DNA from: Mycteria americana | Lineage: Eukaryota; Chordata; Aves; Ciconiiformes; Ciconiidae | Assembly (NCBI RefSeq): GCF_035582795.1 | Contig: NW_027445436.1 | Span: forward strand, 5,020,770-5,084,769 | Length of the DNA stretch: 64,000 nt | Direction: 5' to 3' | Part shown: positions 30,063 through 41,408 of the stretch, one piece after another | How the letters are laid out: each line of letters begins with the position of its first letter | How positions within the stretch are numbered: the first letter of the stretch is position 1 | Made by a program: the position numbers and the translations under genes | The notes under the pieces: generated by a model | Database searches by the model: none | Told to the model about the DNA's origin: nothing | Seen by the model: only the letters and a program-made list of their open reading frames with translations

Positions 30063-30929
30063 TGTATTGGGTTTACATAGCAAGGTTTTGGTAGCACTTG
30101 GGGCTGCAGGGGTAGCCTCTGCGAGAAGGGACCGGGGCTGCCCCCATGTCGGACAGAGCCAGTTTCAGCCGGCTCCAAAGCAGATCTGCCGCTGGCCAAA
30201 GCTGAGCCAATCAGCGATGTCGGTAGTGTCTCTGTGATAACATATTTAAGAAAGGGTAAAAGTCATGGTGCAGCAGCTCTGAGGGAGAAGAGTGAGAAAA
30301 ATATGAGAGAAGCAACTATGCAGACACCAAGGAGGAGGGGGAGGAGGTGCTCCAGGCACCAGAGCAGAGATTCCCCTGCAGCCTGTGGAGAAGACCATGG
30401 TGACGCAGGTTGTCCCCCTGCAGCCCATGGAGGACTCCATGCCACAGCAGGTGGATATGCCCCAAAGGAAGCTGCAGCCCGTGGAGAGGAGCCCACGCTG
30501 GAGCAGGTTTGCTGGCAGGACTTGTGACCCCGTGGGGGACCCATGCAGGAGCAGTCTGTTCCTGAAGGACTGCACCCGGTGGAAGGGACCCACACTGGAG
30601 CAGTTCTTGAAGGACTGCAGCCCATGAGAAGGACCTACGTTGGAGAAGTTAATGAAGGACTGTATCCCATGGGAAGAACCCCATACTGGAGCAGGGGAAG
30701 AGCGTGAGGAGGAAGGAGCAGCAGAGACGAAGCATTATGAACTGACTGCAACCCCCATTCCCCATCCTCCCTGTGCTGTTTGGAGTGGGGGGAGGAGGTA
30801 AAAGAGTTGAGAGTGAATTTGAGCCTGGGAAGAAGGGAGGGGCAGGGGCAAAAGGTGGTTTTAGTTTTGTTTTTGTTTCTCACTATCCTTCTCTATTTTT
30901 AATTGGCAATAAATTTAATTAATCTTATC

Positions 30930-32046
30930 ATAGAATCATAGAATGGTTTGGGTTGGAAGGGACCTTAAAGATCATCTAGTTCCAACCCCCCTGCCATGGG
31001 CAGGGACGCCTTCCACTAGATCAGGTTGCTCAAAGCCTTATCCAACCTGGCCTTGAACACTTCCAATGATGGGGCATCCACAACTTGTCTGGGCAACCTG
31101 TTCCAGTGTCTCACCACCCTCATCATAAATAATTTCTTCCTTATGTCCAATCTAAATCTACCCTCTTTCAGTTTAAAGCCATTGCCCCTTGTCCTGTCAC
31201 TACACTCCCTGATAAAGAGTCCCTCCCCATCTTTCCTGTAGGCCCCCTTGAAGTACTGGAAGGCCGCTATAAGGTCTCCCTGGAGCCTTCTCTCCTCTAG
31301 GCTGAACAACCTCAACTCTCTCAGCCTGTCCTCATAGGGGAGGTGTTCCAGCCCCCTGATCATCTTCGTGGCCCTCCTCTGGACCCGCTCGAGCAGGTCC
31401 ATGTCTTTCTTATGCTGGGGGCCCCAGAGCTGGATGCAGTACTCCTGGGGGGGTCTCATGAGAGTGGAGTAGAGGGGGATAGTCACTTCCCTCGACCTGC
31501 TGGCCACACTTCTTTTGATGTGGCCCAGGATACGATTGGCTTTCTGGGCTGCTAGCGCACATTGCTGGCTCATGTCCAGTTTTTCATCCACCAATACCCT
31601 CAAGTCCTTCTCCGCAGGGCTGCTTTCAATCCACTCATCACCCAGCCTGTATCCATGTTTGGGATTGCCCCGACCCAGATTGGCCTTGTTGAACTTCAGG
31701 AGGTTTCCATGGGCCCACCTCTCTAGCCTGTCAAGGTCCCTCTGAATGGCATCCCTTCCCTCTAGAGTATCAACCAGACCACTCAGCTTGGTGTCATCCA
31801 CAAACTTGCTGAGGGTGCACTCAATCCCACTGTCCATGTCCCCGACAAAGATGTTAAATAATACTGGTCCCAATACAGACCCCTGAGGGACACCACTTGT
31901 CACTGGTCTCCACCAGGACATCGAGCCGTTGACCGCAACTCTTTGAGTGTGACCATCCAGCCAATTCCTTATCCACTGAGTGGTCCACTCGTCGAATCCA
32001 TGTCTCTCAATTTTAGAGACAAGGATGTTGTCATGGATCTTCCCCA
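30930..32046 (-). mobile_element. CR1 LINE fragment inside the LTR
   Basis: Starts (plus strand) with TCATAGAATCATAGAATGG, the reverse complement of the CR1 tail, and extends through the ORF2 C-terminal half. The LTR sequence before (TTTAATT) and after (TTCCCCAATTTGAGTC) is contiguous in the other LTR copy at 48985-49020, which fixes the insertion point. Confidence 0.9.
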
Positions 32047-32047
32047 A
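31016..32047 (-). pseudogene. CR1 ORF2 C-terminal part, open
   Basis: 343 codons without a stop from the RT region to the natural end (KALSNLI). RT blocks are [34 protein letters not shown] and [10 protein letters not shown], the last in place of the usual FADD. A small in-frame deletion removes the KCxVLHL block ([14 protein letters not shown]). The protein lacks the endonuclease and N-terminal RT, so it is a truncated copy that happens to stay open. Confidence 0.85.
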
Positions 32048-32212
32048 TTTGAGTCTGTTTTGCCCGTGATGGTAATTGCTGAGTGATCTCCCTGTCCTTA
32101 TCTCAACCCACCAGCTTTTTCATCTTATTTTCTCCCTCTGTCCTGCTGAGGAGGGGGAGTGAGAGAGCAGCTTGGTAGGCACCTGGCAGCCAGCCAAGGT
32201 TAACCCACCACA

Positions 32213-34401
32213 AAGTCTAATTGTAAAAATAAAATTTAATCTACTAGTAGCCCTGGACAGCAATTTCCACCTCTCTTACTATGGCAGGGTAGAGGACAGA
32301 TTCAGAACAGTTTCAACTGAAAAACATTAACTTATCTGGCTTTTCCCCTTTCCAAGTTAAATCTCAAAGAACAGTGATTTTCAAGAGGTACGTCAACAGA
32401 CAAATGTTACTCCCCTCCCTCCCCCAAGATCAGGAGTCTGAGAGGAATGGGAAATGGGCAGAATTCCCTACTATGGTTATTCTCCTATGTGCTCTTCTCA
32501 TACTTGTTAATTTTCACATATAGGCTGCCTGAGAAAGGCAGTATTTCCGTGTGAGACTCAGGCCTTTAGAAGATCCGTTTTCCTGGCCTAGAAACCAGGA
32601 GATTGCAAGGGTATGTAGGAGTGTCACATCCATTATGGGGTTCTGCCAAAGTTGCAGAGCTAGGAGGCCCTCCATTCTTCCAAGCTGCAGGAGGATTGTC
32701 TCTGTGATCCTAACCATATTTACCAGAGATTTCTTCCTTCAAGGCTTAGACTTCTGGCACCACATTTGCCTTAGAGTCATTGGGGCACACCTCCACTACA
32801 TAGGGTCTTAGAGACAACAAGTAGCCCTTAAAATATAATTTTCTTAGGGTTTTTCCTTTTTATTTAGCATAAATCTATGTATAATATCTACATGTTCCAT
32901 TAAATCATAAATGCAGAAATGCAGCAGCATTGCTCCAAAGTAGAAGAGAACCTTCTATTTTAATTGTTGCTTATTAATTCACTGCAAAGTGGCTGGCCAT
33001 ACTCTCCTTCAAGAGCAAACTCCAACATAACTAAAGAAAAAAATGCCAGAATAAGGAAGTAGCCACACATTTTACTTAACTCAATCCTAAAGAGCTGATT
33101 CTAGATCCTGTTGAGTATTTAATCCTATAAGAGCCAGGGACCTTCAAGAGAGCTGATTCTAGATCCTGTTGAGTATTTAATCCTATAAGAGCCAGGGACC
33201 TTCAAGAATACTATGAGGTTCATACAAGCTACTTTTTTAACACATTGAATGGAACATCAGGGAACTATAAAAAGGAGATCACTTCCTGGGTAACCTCAAC
33301 ATGTAACCCAAGGAGCAATAAGGAGAGCAAAAGGGTACCTTGGAAACCACAGCTTCAAAAGAAGGAAATGGTTTTGTATCTCACCTTGGTTTGTTATAGG
33401 TAAGCTGTGCTTCTGAGTAAATAGGGGGCTTTAGTCAGGGAGAGAGGATTTTAAACAAGTTTTTTTCTTTCTCAGGTGAACATCCTAATTGTAAATTAGT
33501 AGCTAGAGGACACATATGCCTTCCATTGTCTTACAGCTGCCATACCTGGTTGTATTTTGTGCCTTGTTCAAGGGTGTAGGCATGTTCCCACCTGTACTTT
33601 AGCAGAGCAAAAAGAGCAAGCTTACCTCCTGAAGGGCAGCTGCCCTTTGAAGAGGCTTGGGATGAAGTGCAGCATCCCCAAAATGTTTTGGTGGAGGTGT
33701 TTTTAGAGATACATGGTGAGCATTCTGACAGAGGGGGATGGATGGTCATCTTCCCCCACAGACTCTTTTCTCTAAAATTTAGTAGTCTACCTCTTGGTAC
33801 ATAGTTGTAAGCTTTTACCTAAGAATGATACCAAAAGGCTGCCAATACTTTCTCCCTCCCCTTTCTTCTGTAATGCTAACATTCCAGTAATGATGTATAC
33901 TCTGATAAATAGTGGCATCTTTATTGTAGGCAGCAGAAGAGATGGAGAGAGTGACAAGATTAAGAGCTCTTTAGGCAATGATTCTTTTTCTGTATTTGTA
34001 TGCTACTTCGCATAATGTGATCGTAGATACCGCTGCTATTCCTAGGTATAACTAGATAATAATGGTAATAATTATTACAATGGAGGGTTTGTAAGACAGT
34101 GAATCTTTATTTGCATGATTACAGAATAGGAGGGCTTGCTGGCATATCTTTATATAATGTGTTTTCAAGGATACATTTATGAATACCAGTTTTATAAACT
34201 TTCCTCATTCAATTTGGGAAAAGTTCAACTTCAATTGTACTTTATACAGCTTTACTGTTTTTATGAGCATAGTTCTTGAAATTTATGCATCGAGTACCTC
34301 AGCCTTATCTGTGTCTGCTGTCACTAAATCATCCACCCCATTCAGCAGCAGTCCCACATTTTCCCTGTTCAGCCTTTTACTATTAATGTAATGGTGGAAG
34401 C
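32213..34401. other. Intergenic sequence without a recognised gene
   Basis: About 2.2 kb of ordinary AT-rich sequence. I see no exon with splice sites, no known repeat family and no long frame. The only structure found is the 58-bp tandem duplication listed separately. Confidence 0.5.
33091..33206. repeat. Perfect 58-bp tandem duplication
   Basis: The unit starting AGAGCTGATTCTAGATCCTG occurs at 33091-33148 and again at 33149-33206 with no difference by eye. Being perfect, it is recent or an assembly artefact. Confidence 0.9.
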
Positions 34402-34738
34402 TGTCATGAAAATTTCACAACTGGCCTGTGCCAACTGAGGAGAGAGGCTAGGACACAAAGTATAGAATTACAAGAGTAATTCTTTATTCGTGCGCATGAG
34501 GTGTCCCATTCAAATTGGGGCACCCTGAATGCGGTTTTACACATGGTTCTTATACTTTTCAAGCATTCAAGTACAACATGATTTGGCCAATCACTACTTA
34601 ACACACACATACTACTATTTTGAAAAGCAACTATAATTCTATGGCGTCATCATCTACCTGCTTCTTTCTTGATCTAGGTATCCCTCCCTGGAGTCGGTCT
34701 TGCTACAGTTACTTGTCTATTATGCCAGATAATGGGAG
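34402..34738 (-). repeat. Truncated 3' LTR of the older provirus
   Basis: Matches the first 340 bases of the LTR at 40751 (TGTCATGAAAATTTCAC to GATAATGGGAG) and then switches directly to integrase sequence. The missing part is the U3 start, together with the polypurine tract and the integrase C-terminus. Confidence 0.85.
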
Positions 34739-35520
34739 CATATTTTTGCAGTTAGAGTTTTCAGACTTAAGTTCATTCTTTCTACTTTCCCTGCTGACTG
34801 GGGATGATATGGAGTATGCAAATCTTGCTGGATTCCTAAAGTTTTGTAAAGTTGGCAAATTACTTGTGAGGTGAAATGACTTCCTTTATCTGAATCAATC
34901 CTTTCGGGAATTCCATAATGAGGAATGACTTCCTTTAATAAGAACTTAATTACAGCTGCAGAATCAGCTTTAGTTGTTGGCGTGGCCTCAGGCCATCCTG
35001 AAAGTTGATCAATTATTACCATCAAATAGCGATAGTTGCCAGCTTTTGGCATTTCAGCAAAATCAGTCTGAATGTGTTGGAAAGGTACAATTGCCCAGAG
35101 TCTACCCCCCAGAGAGTCCAAATGTTTAGTATTTTGGGGATTATATGACTGACAGGTTGTACAAGCCATGGTTACTTGTTTGGCTGCGGTGTAGATTCCT
35201 GGCACAAACCAATCCTTCAATATTGTCTGGGCTAGTGCAGCAACCCCAAAGTGCCCTAGGTTGTGATGTATTTTTGCTATAGGAATCAAGTATTGCTTAG
35301 GTAAAATAGGAAGGTTTTCTGTACCTGCTCTCCATATTCCCCGGGAGTCTTTGGTTGCTTCATACCTTTTCCAAGAGTCAATTTCCTCAGTAGGGACAGT
35401 CAAGTATATTTCTTCAGGAGCAGGTAACGCTAAGTTGGATCATTGGACTGCTTGTAAGCTTGGTGGTTTGTACAGCTGTTGTGCTGCGGCTTCAGTGGCA
35501 ATATCTGCTAGATTATTTCC
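34739..35520 (-). pseudogene. pol: Integrase of the older provirus
   Basis: An open frame of 227 codons (34720-35403) carries the zinc domain HHNLGHFGVAAL ... CTTCQSYNP (35150-35275), the core with TDFAEMPKAGNYRYL (about 35060), DSDKGSHFTSQ (about 34890) and AGKVERMN (about 34770-34790), so the DDE triad is kept. It is cut at LTAKICS by the junction with the 3' LTR. From 35404 to 35520 is the degraded region between RNase H and integrase. Confidence 0.85.
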
Positions 35521-35524
35521 TTTA

Positions 35525-36720
35525 TTATCTTCTTTTGTCCTTCCTTGGGTATGGGGCTGGCTGATGAATGATAGCAAGTTTCTCTGGCAATTGTATAACT
35601 TTTAACAGTTCAGTAATTTGCAGAGCATTTGATATTTTACTTCCACTAGAAGTCATAAACCCATGCAGCTTCCATAACTGCCCAGTAGCGTGGCATACTC
35701 CAAATGCATATCGAGAATCAGTATAAATATTTATAGTCTTTTCTTTGGCCAGCTGACAGGCCTTTGTCAATGCAATTAATCCTGCTGTGCTTGTGCACTC
35801 AGCTTCGGACTGAGTGGTGAAGCCTCCACTACTGCATTCATAGTAGTTACTGAATAACCCGTAACCCAGTTGCCATTCAAATAATACGAGGACTCTGTCT
35901 CGTCCCACTCAGTGGGTTGCGAGATGGGTGAATCTTTTTGATTCCCCGAGGGTTTGTGCACCGACGAAGGCCGATCTCTGCTCGGCAGAGCCGCGGGGCT
36001 GGTAGAGTCACGACAATGACTCAGAGGAACAGTCTGACTAGAAATTTTATTAACTGGCAAATTCGACAAACAGACAAACTTAACGAACTGGCAAGCTCAA
36101 CGAACGAACAGAGGCAATTTGGCAATGGAGCTATTTTCCAGGCAACCCGTCACAATTTATCCCAAACTGATATATAGTGGAAGAGTAGAGGAAGAGAGAA
36201 GTGAGAAAAGGAAAGGACAAGAGAGGAGGATAGAGAAAGGAAAAGTATCACCACCCTTGGATCCCATGATGACAATGACAGGCATGGCAATCCTCCGGTG
36301 GTGGGCATACGTGGTTCCCTGGGGGTGTGTCTTTTATACTCTAGTCCCCGCCTCTGGTTACGCCCCCTTGAGGCCTTATATGGTTCTTGTTCTAGAAAGT
36401 TCTCAATCTTCTGCGCAGGCGCTGGGGGAGGGGGGTGGTCGCGAGGGGTCTCTCGGGTGGTCGCAAGCCCCTTCCTCAGATAACCCTGTGTGACCTCTGG
36501 CCATATATGGTAAGGTCTGTCAGAACCCGGAACTGCGCATCCTCCAACACGCTCTCCACATCCTGCTCTCTCCCATCCTGTGCTAGCCAACCTGCCATTG
36601 CCATGCAAATCGCGCCTCGCCTTGCCACAATGTTTGAGACATTAACTCTTTCAGTCTCTCACAGACTCATCAACAAATAGTTCCAGATCGGGGTCTAGAA
36701 ACGGCACATCTGTTAAATCT
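35525..36720 (-). pseudogene. pol: RNase H of the older provirus, split by a solo LTR
   Basis: FLDPDLELFVDES lies at 36669-36715, just right of the inserted LTR, and SYYLNGNWVTGYSV follows at 35830-35890 on its left, together giving the first RNase H motif. TSTAGLIALTKACQLA and IYTDSRYAFGVCHA follow (35690-35800). The domain ends near 35560. The LTR at 35896-36663 with its GACTC duplication interrupts the frame after the VDES motif. Confidence 0.85.
35896..36663 (-). mobile_element. Solo LTR with TSD GACTC
   Basis: A 768-bp LTR, ends TGTCTCGTCCC...TCTCTCACA, flanked by GACTC (35891-35895 and 36664-36668). The minus strand has TATAAAAG (36330-36338) and AATAAA (36044-36049), giving leftward orientation. 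The 5-bp or longer duplication differs from the 4-bp class I proviruses here. No internal region remains. Confidence 0.95.
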
Positions 36721-38640
36721 TCCCGAGTTTTTTCAGCTTCACGGGTTGTTACTACACAATCATGATGTGAGAGTTCATTCCCCAGGTAAAGGGAGTAGAG
36801 TAGCAGGGTTCAGCGTATTACATCGCTTAATTGTTATGTTTTCCGCTGTTAAGAGAATCAGCTCATAGCGATGTATTTGCTGTGGTGACGTTGCCTGCGT
36901 AACATTCTGTGATAGCAGCATTTCAACTTCATGTGGTACTTGTACTGTCAGAGGGTGTCCGAGCACTAGATTTTTACTCTGTTCAACTAGGAGTGCTGTG
37001 GCAGCTATTGCATGGATGCAGGCAACGGATCGTTGAGCTACCGGATCCAGCTGAACTGAATAACATGCAATTGGACATTTTCATCCTCCTAGGCTTTGAG
37101 TTAACACCCCTGAGGCTATTCCTTTCCTTTCATGTATGAACAAGCTAAATGGCTTACCGTAGTCTGGTAATCCCAGAGCAGGTGCAGTCATTAATGCTTG
37201 TTTTAGACGTTCAAATGCCTTTATCTTGTCAGCTGTCCAGTGGATAGGTTCCTCAGCATCTTGAGCTTGTACCAAAGGTTTAGCCATTTCCCCAAAAGCA
37301 GCTATCCAGGGTCAGCAGAATCCTACTGCTCCTAAAAAAGCTCGAAGTTGTTTCTTAGTAATAGGTTGAGGAAGATTTTGAATAGCCTTAATGCAGTTAT
37401 TAGACAGTCGTCGTTCTCCTTGTTGGAGAATGTAACTCAGATATTCCACTTCCCCCCCCCCAAAATTGTAGCTTATGCAGAGAAGCCTGATGGCCAGCTA
37501 AGGCAAATAATAATGTGCAGGTGTCAGCTATACAAGATTCCTTAGAGGTACTAGCTGTTAACAAATCATCAACATATTGCATCAAAACAGGTCCATTTTT
37601 AAACACAACATCCTGCAAATCTTTTACTAAAATTCTAGAAAAAATAGTGGGGGACCCAGTGAAGCCCTGGGGAAGCCTTGTCCATGTCAGCTGTATTTTT
37701 CCCCAAGTAAATGTGAAAAGGTATTGAGAGTCCGGATGGATAGGTATACTAAAAAATGCGGTGCATAAGTTGATTACAGAGTACTGTTATAGAAGCAATT
37801 TGATTAACTGTATTCTTCTCTCTGAATAGTCTCGTTTAGCATTAGTAGCTTAGCACTAGTAGCTAAAGTAGTTGAAGCCTTAGGCCGCAAGAGCTGACTG
37901 AGAGTAAACTTTTTGATAAAACTAATGCTGCTAACACAGAACTAGCTGAATCCAGCAGATGTGAGCAGAATGAAGAAGATAAGGACCAAGGAAACAATTC
38001 CAAGAGAATGAGGTAACTTCAGAAGAAGGCCAGCCCAGCGACAGTGAAAACCAATAAGAAATCAAGAGACCACCAACCAGAATTAAGTGATTGGACTTGG
38101 AGATCGGGTGCTGGGTGGTACAGGTATAATTGAGGGGCGCAATCTGGGGTAGGGGTCCCTCTCTGGAGGCACCCAGCTCGAGCTGTAACCTGAGAACTAA
38201 TAAAAGAGGAACTGGAAACCTTCACTCGGACCTTACATTAATCAGTGGGATCCTAGGGTTGGACCCTGTTATGGTGGCCAGCGTGCGTAAATCCATAACA
38301 GTACCATTTAGCATTTACTGGAATTAATGTAATAATTGTAGAAGGATCTGGTACCACCAGGTGGGGAACTATGACCCACTCATTTATCACCCTAAGATCT
38401 TGCACAAACCAGTAAACTGGTTCGCCATCTGGTCCCAGTTTAGGTTTTCTGGTCGGTAGGATAGGAGTACTGCAAGGGGACTGACATTCTACTAATATTC
38501 CCTTTTTTATATACTCCTCTATCAGTGGTGCAACGCCTGCTATAGCTTCAGTAGATAATGGATATTGTCAGATCAAGGGCGGATTACCGCCTTTAGTTTG
38601 AATATATACTGGTGTGACTGATTTGAGTAAGCCCACATCT
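36721..38640 (-). pseudogene. pol: Reverse transcriptase of the older provirus, split by a solo LTR
   Basis: Connection region APALGLPDYGKPFSLFIHE (37120-37190), thumb, then the catalytic QYVDDLLTAS (37550-37585) and TVFSRILVKD-like palm blocks up to 37780. Past the inserted LTR the fingers region continues at 38305-38540. A run of C near 37450-37457 and stops near 37300 break the frame. Confidence 0.8.
37785..38300 (+). mobile_element. Solo LTR with TSD GTAC
   Basis: A 516-bp LTR, ends TGTTATAG...CCATAACA (imperfect inverted repeat), flanked by GTAC on both sides (37781-37784 and 38301-38304). AATAAAAG at 38199-38206 and a GGTATAATTG box (38121-38130) give rightward orientation, opposite to the host provirus. 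Confidence 0.9.
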
Positions 38641-39140
38641 ATGGGGTCCCATCCCCACAATTAAATTGGTATATCATTTAGTTCCTTAGGCAAAGTTCCT
38701 AATTCACTGGGGTTTGCCAAGGCAGCGATCAATTTTGGTAAATTTGGTATAGGTAATTTGAGTTTAATTCCATCTGGAGTACAATGTAACTTTGCATTCA
38801 GCTTACAGAGAAGATCCCTTCCCAGCAAGTTGACAGGAGTGTCCTGTACAACTATGAAAGAGTGGGAGGTGGTGAGAGATCCCACTTGTACTTTCAAGTT
38901 ATCCAGGAATGGGTACAGTGCACACAGATCCTTCTATTCCTACTGTCCTTTCATCACCAATTATTTTTGCTTGTTTAGGTTTTATATTTAAAGTAGAAAA
39001 GGTTGCCCCTGTATCTATCAGACAGGAATAATTATGTCCATCAACTGAAAGGTTTAAGACCAGATCCTCATAAGAGGGGGAAAATATTTCATATTCAGAG
39101 GCTTCTGTAGTAGCTGCACAATAGGTTCCCCGCTAATCAT
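38641..39140 (-). pseudogene. pro: Protease of the older provirus
   Basis: The active-site region SCLIDTGAT lies at 39005-39035 and LLGRDLLCKLNAKL at 38800-38845 on the minus strand, with frame changes between them. It matches the protease of the younger class I provirus in order and motif, so both belong to one broad group. Confidence 0.8.
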
Positions 39141-40576
39141 CAATCCTGGGCAAAATCGTATTGCCCCTGTCGCATAGCGGGGAAAGATTGCACCTTAGGA
39201 TTGAGTGGTCTTTTTGGGAAGCTCTTTGGATGTACTGGGCGCTCCTGTTTCCAATGACCCTGTTGTCCACAATAATTACAACAGTCTCCTGTTCCTCAAG
39301 GCCCATCATTCCTAAAATTTCTCCCTCTGCTTCTGCCTTGGGGACCTCTGTATCCCTGCCCCCTTAGTCTAGGATTGCTATTCAATGCTGCTGCCAATAG
39401 ACTAGCTTTTTGTTGCTGTTCTTTCTTTTTTTGCTTTAGCCGTCTTTCATCTCTTCCATTAAATACAAACGTAGCGACACTATTTCATCCAATCCTTTGC
39501 CCTGCCATCCTGGCACGTGTTTAGAAAAATATTTCCTAATATCTGGGGCTGACTGATCTACAAAGAAAGACACCATTAGAGTCCAATTTTCCTCATTTTC
39601 AGGGTTGACCCCTCCAAACATTCTCACTTGTTTAACCAATCAGGCATAATATTCAGAGGGGTGTTCAGTATTACCTTGCTGGCATTCTCGGACCTTAGCC
39701 CAATTTACAGTCTTTCTTCCTGACAATTCTAAGGATTCTAACAGTCCCCCTCTCGCTCTTTGCAGCATACCTCTATCGGCTGGTAAAATGGGGTCCCATC
39801 CTGGGTCATTAGCTGGCCATGGGGTTCTGCCTGGTGATTCCCTAGCCCATCTACGATTTGTTTCCCAAATTTTAATTTTCTCATCCGGAGTAAAGACTGC
39901 CTCAAATAGTTGCTGTGCATCAGCCCACATAGGGTCATAAATGTGGAGAATGCTGCATATAGTTTGTACCACCTTCTCCGGATCATCCTGCAATCTGGGC
40001 ATCTGTTATTGCCACAAGACCAAATCAGTGGGTGCAAATGGCATGTGGATTGTTCCTGCAGCAAGCTGACCAGGTTCCAATCCCAGCCCTATAATTTTTT
40101 GTCAGAGAGGTGCTTGAAGCTGGGAGCAGTAGCAATAGCTGGTGCAGAAGTCAAAGCCAAGGCAGGAGAAGGGGTAGTAGGATAAGTGGGTGGAGCTGCT
40201 AGCTGAGGGTAAATTCCGGAATGCAGAGAGTTCTTTTTTTTTCCCCGTTCGTTCAGAGATTTTTATTTATCTTCCGCTCCAGACGGGAAAATTTTCTTTG
40301 ATACCTGTAATTATCCCAGACATATCAATAATCCATTTGTGATGGCAACTGCTCTTCTAATTGCTGGAGTAAATAGCTCAGCTTAATATTATCAAAAGAA
40401 TCAGACCGTGGCCACATTTGGTCTGCGTCAGCAAAAATAGTCACTTCTGGCCAATTTTCCTGACATAGTTCTATAGCTCGGGCTTTTGACAACCCAGCTG
40501 TCCCATCAATAGATTTCCAGCATTGCAACAATTCATCTACCGGTGACTTCTTCACTATACTTTGTCCTCCTCCCAT
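39141..40576 (-). pseudogene. gag: Gag of the older provirus
   Basis: Starts MGGGQSIVKKSPVDELLQCW at 40576 (the same style as the young provirus, with Gly2 for myristoylation). The matrix frame closes at 40325. The capsid follows in 39640-40010 (PRLQDDPEKVVQTICSILH, PANDPGWDPI) and 39436-39639. The nucleocapsid knuckle CNYCGQQGHWKQER lies at about 39255-39290 and lacks the final Cys. Several frameshifts and a poly-T run near 40231 disable it. Confidence 0.85.
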
Positions 40577-40729
40577 TATTACAAAAAATCACCTCCTTAC
40601 TGCCAAACAAGATCTACACTCCACTACCCCCATGCCTGAGTATCTTGAGGTGAACTCACCCACAGGCCAGCAGTACAGATCGTTGGGGTCCGGGCGGTAG
40701 TGAGACGTTGAATCAGGCGAGTCAGCTAA

Positions 40730-40747
40730 GTCCCACCTGGGTTGCCA
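40730..40747 (-). promoter_or_regulatory. Primer binding site of the older provirus
   Basis: The minus strand reads TGGCAACCCAGGTGGGAC three bases after the 5' LTR. The tRNA is not assigned. It is similar to the site at 27361-27378. Confidence 0.7.
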
Positions 40748-40750
40748 AAC

Positions 40751-41408
40751 TGTCACGAAAATTTCACAACTGTCCTGTGCCGACCGAGGAGAGAGGCTAG
40801 GACACAAAGTATAGAATTACAAGAGTAATTCTTTATTCCTGTGCATGAGGTGTCCCATTCAAATTGGGGCACCCTGAATGTGGTTTTAGACATGGTTCTT
40901 ATACCTTTCAAGCATTCAGGTACAACATGATTTGGCCAATCGCTACTTAACACATATATACTACTATTTTGAAAAGCAACTATAATTCTATGGCGTCATC
41001 ATCTACCTGCTTCTTTCTTGATCTAGGTATCCCTCCCTGGAGTCGGTCTTGCTACAGTTACTTGTCTATTATGGCAGATAATGGGAGGGTTTCACAGAGG
41101 TGTTTGGAGGGACTAGGATTCTGGCATTATCTCGGTAGTCCAGGGGTATCCTTTCTTCTTCGTGGATGGCTTTAAGATTCCGAGAAACAAAAGGTCCTTA
41201 TCTTCAAGGTGGGGGCTGTCCTTCTCCTCCTTGCAGTGAGCTGGGGCCCTTTAGTTATGCTGACTTAACCATGTTTATGCAGTATACAATGTAAAAGATA
41301 TATCTCTTAAAAAGCTAATACAATTTCATACTATTAGGAAAGTTCATACAATTTCATACTATAAAGACTAATTGGTACAATTGTTAGGGAATGCGATTTT
41401 CCTAACAA
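40751..41408 (-). repeat. 5' LTR of the older provirus
   Basis: A 658-bp LTR, TGTCACGAAAATTTC...GATTTTCCTAACA on the plus strand, giving a TGTTAGGAAAAT/ATTTTCGTGACA terminal pairing. It is followed by AAGC (41409-41412). The minus-strand AATAAA lies near 40830-40835. Confidence 0.9.

Larger units (their letters stand above)
30063..32212 (+). mobile_element. Long solo LTR (same family as 48038-49176) split by a CR1
   Basis: Begins TGTATTGGGTTTACATAGC and ends GGTTAACCCACCACA; the flanks CAGTC (30058-30062) and AAGTC (32213-32217) are a duplication with one mismatch. It matches the 1139-bp LTR at 48038 throughout: CCAATCAG, TATTTAAG (30242-30249, TATA-like), the repeated CTGGAGCAG/GAAGGACTGCA block, and GGCAATAAATTTAATT. 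Removing the CR1 at 30930-32046 restores the match. The orientation is rightward, with AATAAA at 30907-30912. Confidence 0.9.
34402..41408 (-). mobile_element. Older class I provirus, 3' LTR truncated, two solo LTRs inside
   Basis: Read leftward: 5' LTR 40751-41408, primer binding site, gag, protease, RT, RNase H, integrase and a partial 3' LTR 34402-34738. The 4-bp duplication AAGC flanks it (34398-34401 and 41409-41412). Shared LTR sequence differs by roughly 5% by eye, so it is much older than the provirus at 20445. Two LTRs of other families sit within pol (35896-36663 and 37785-38300). No env: the integrase runs straight into the 3' LTR across a deletion. Confidence 0.9.
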
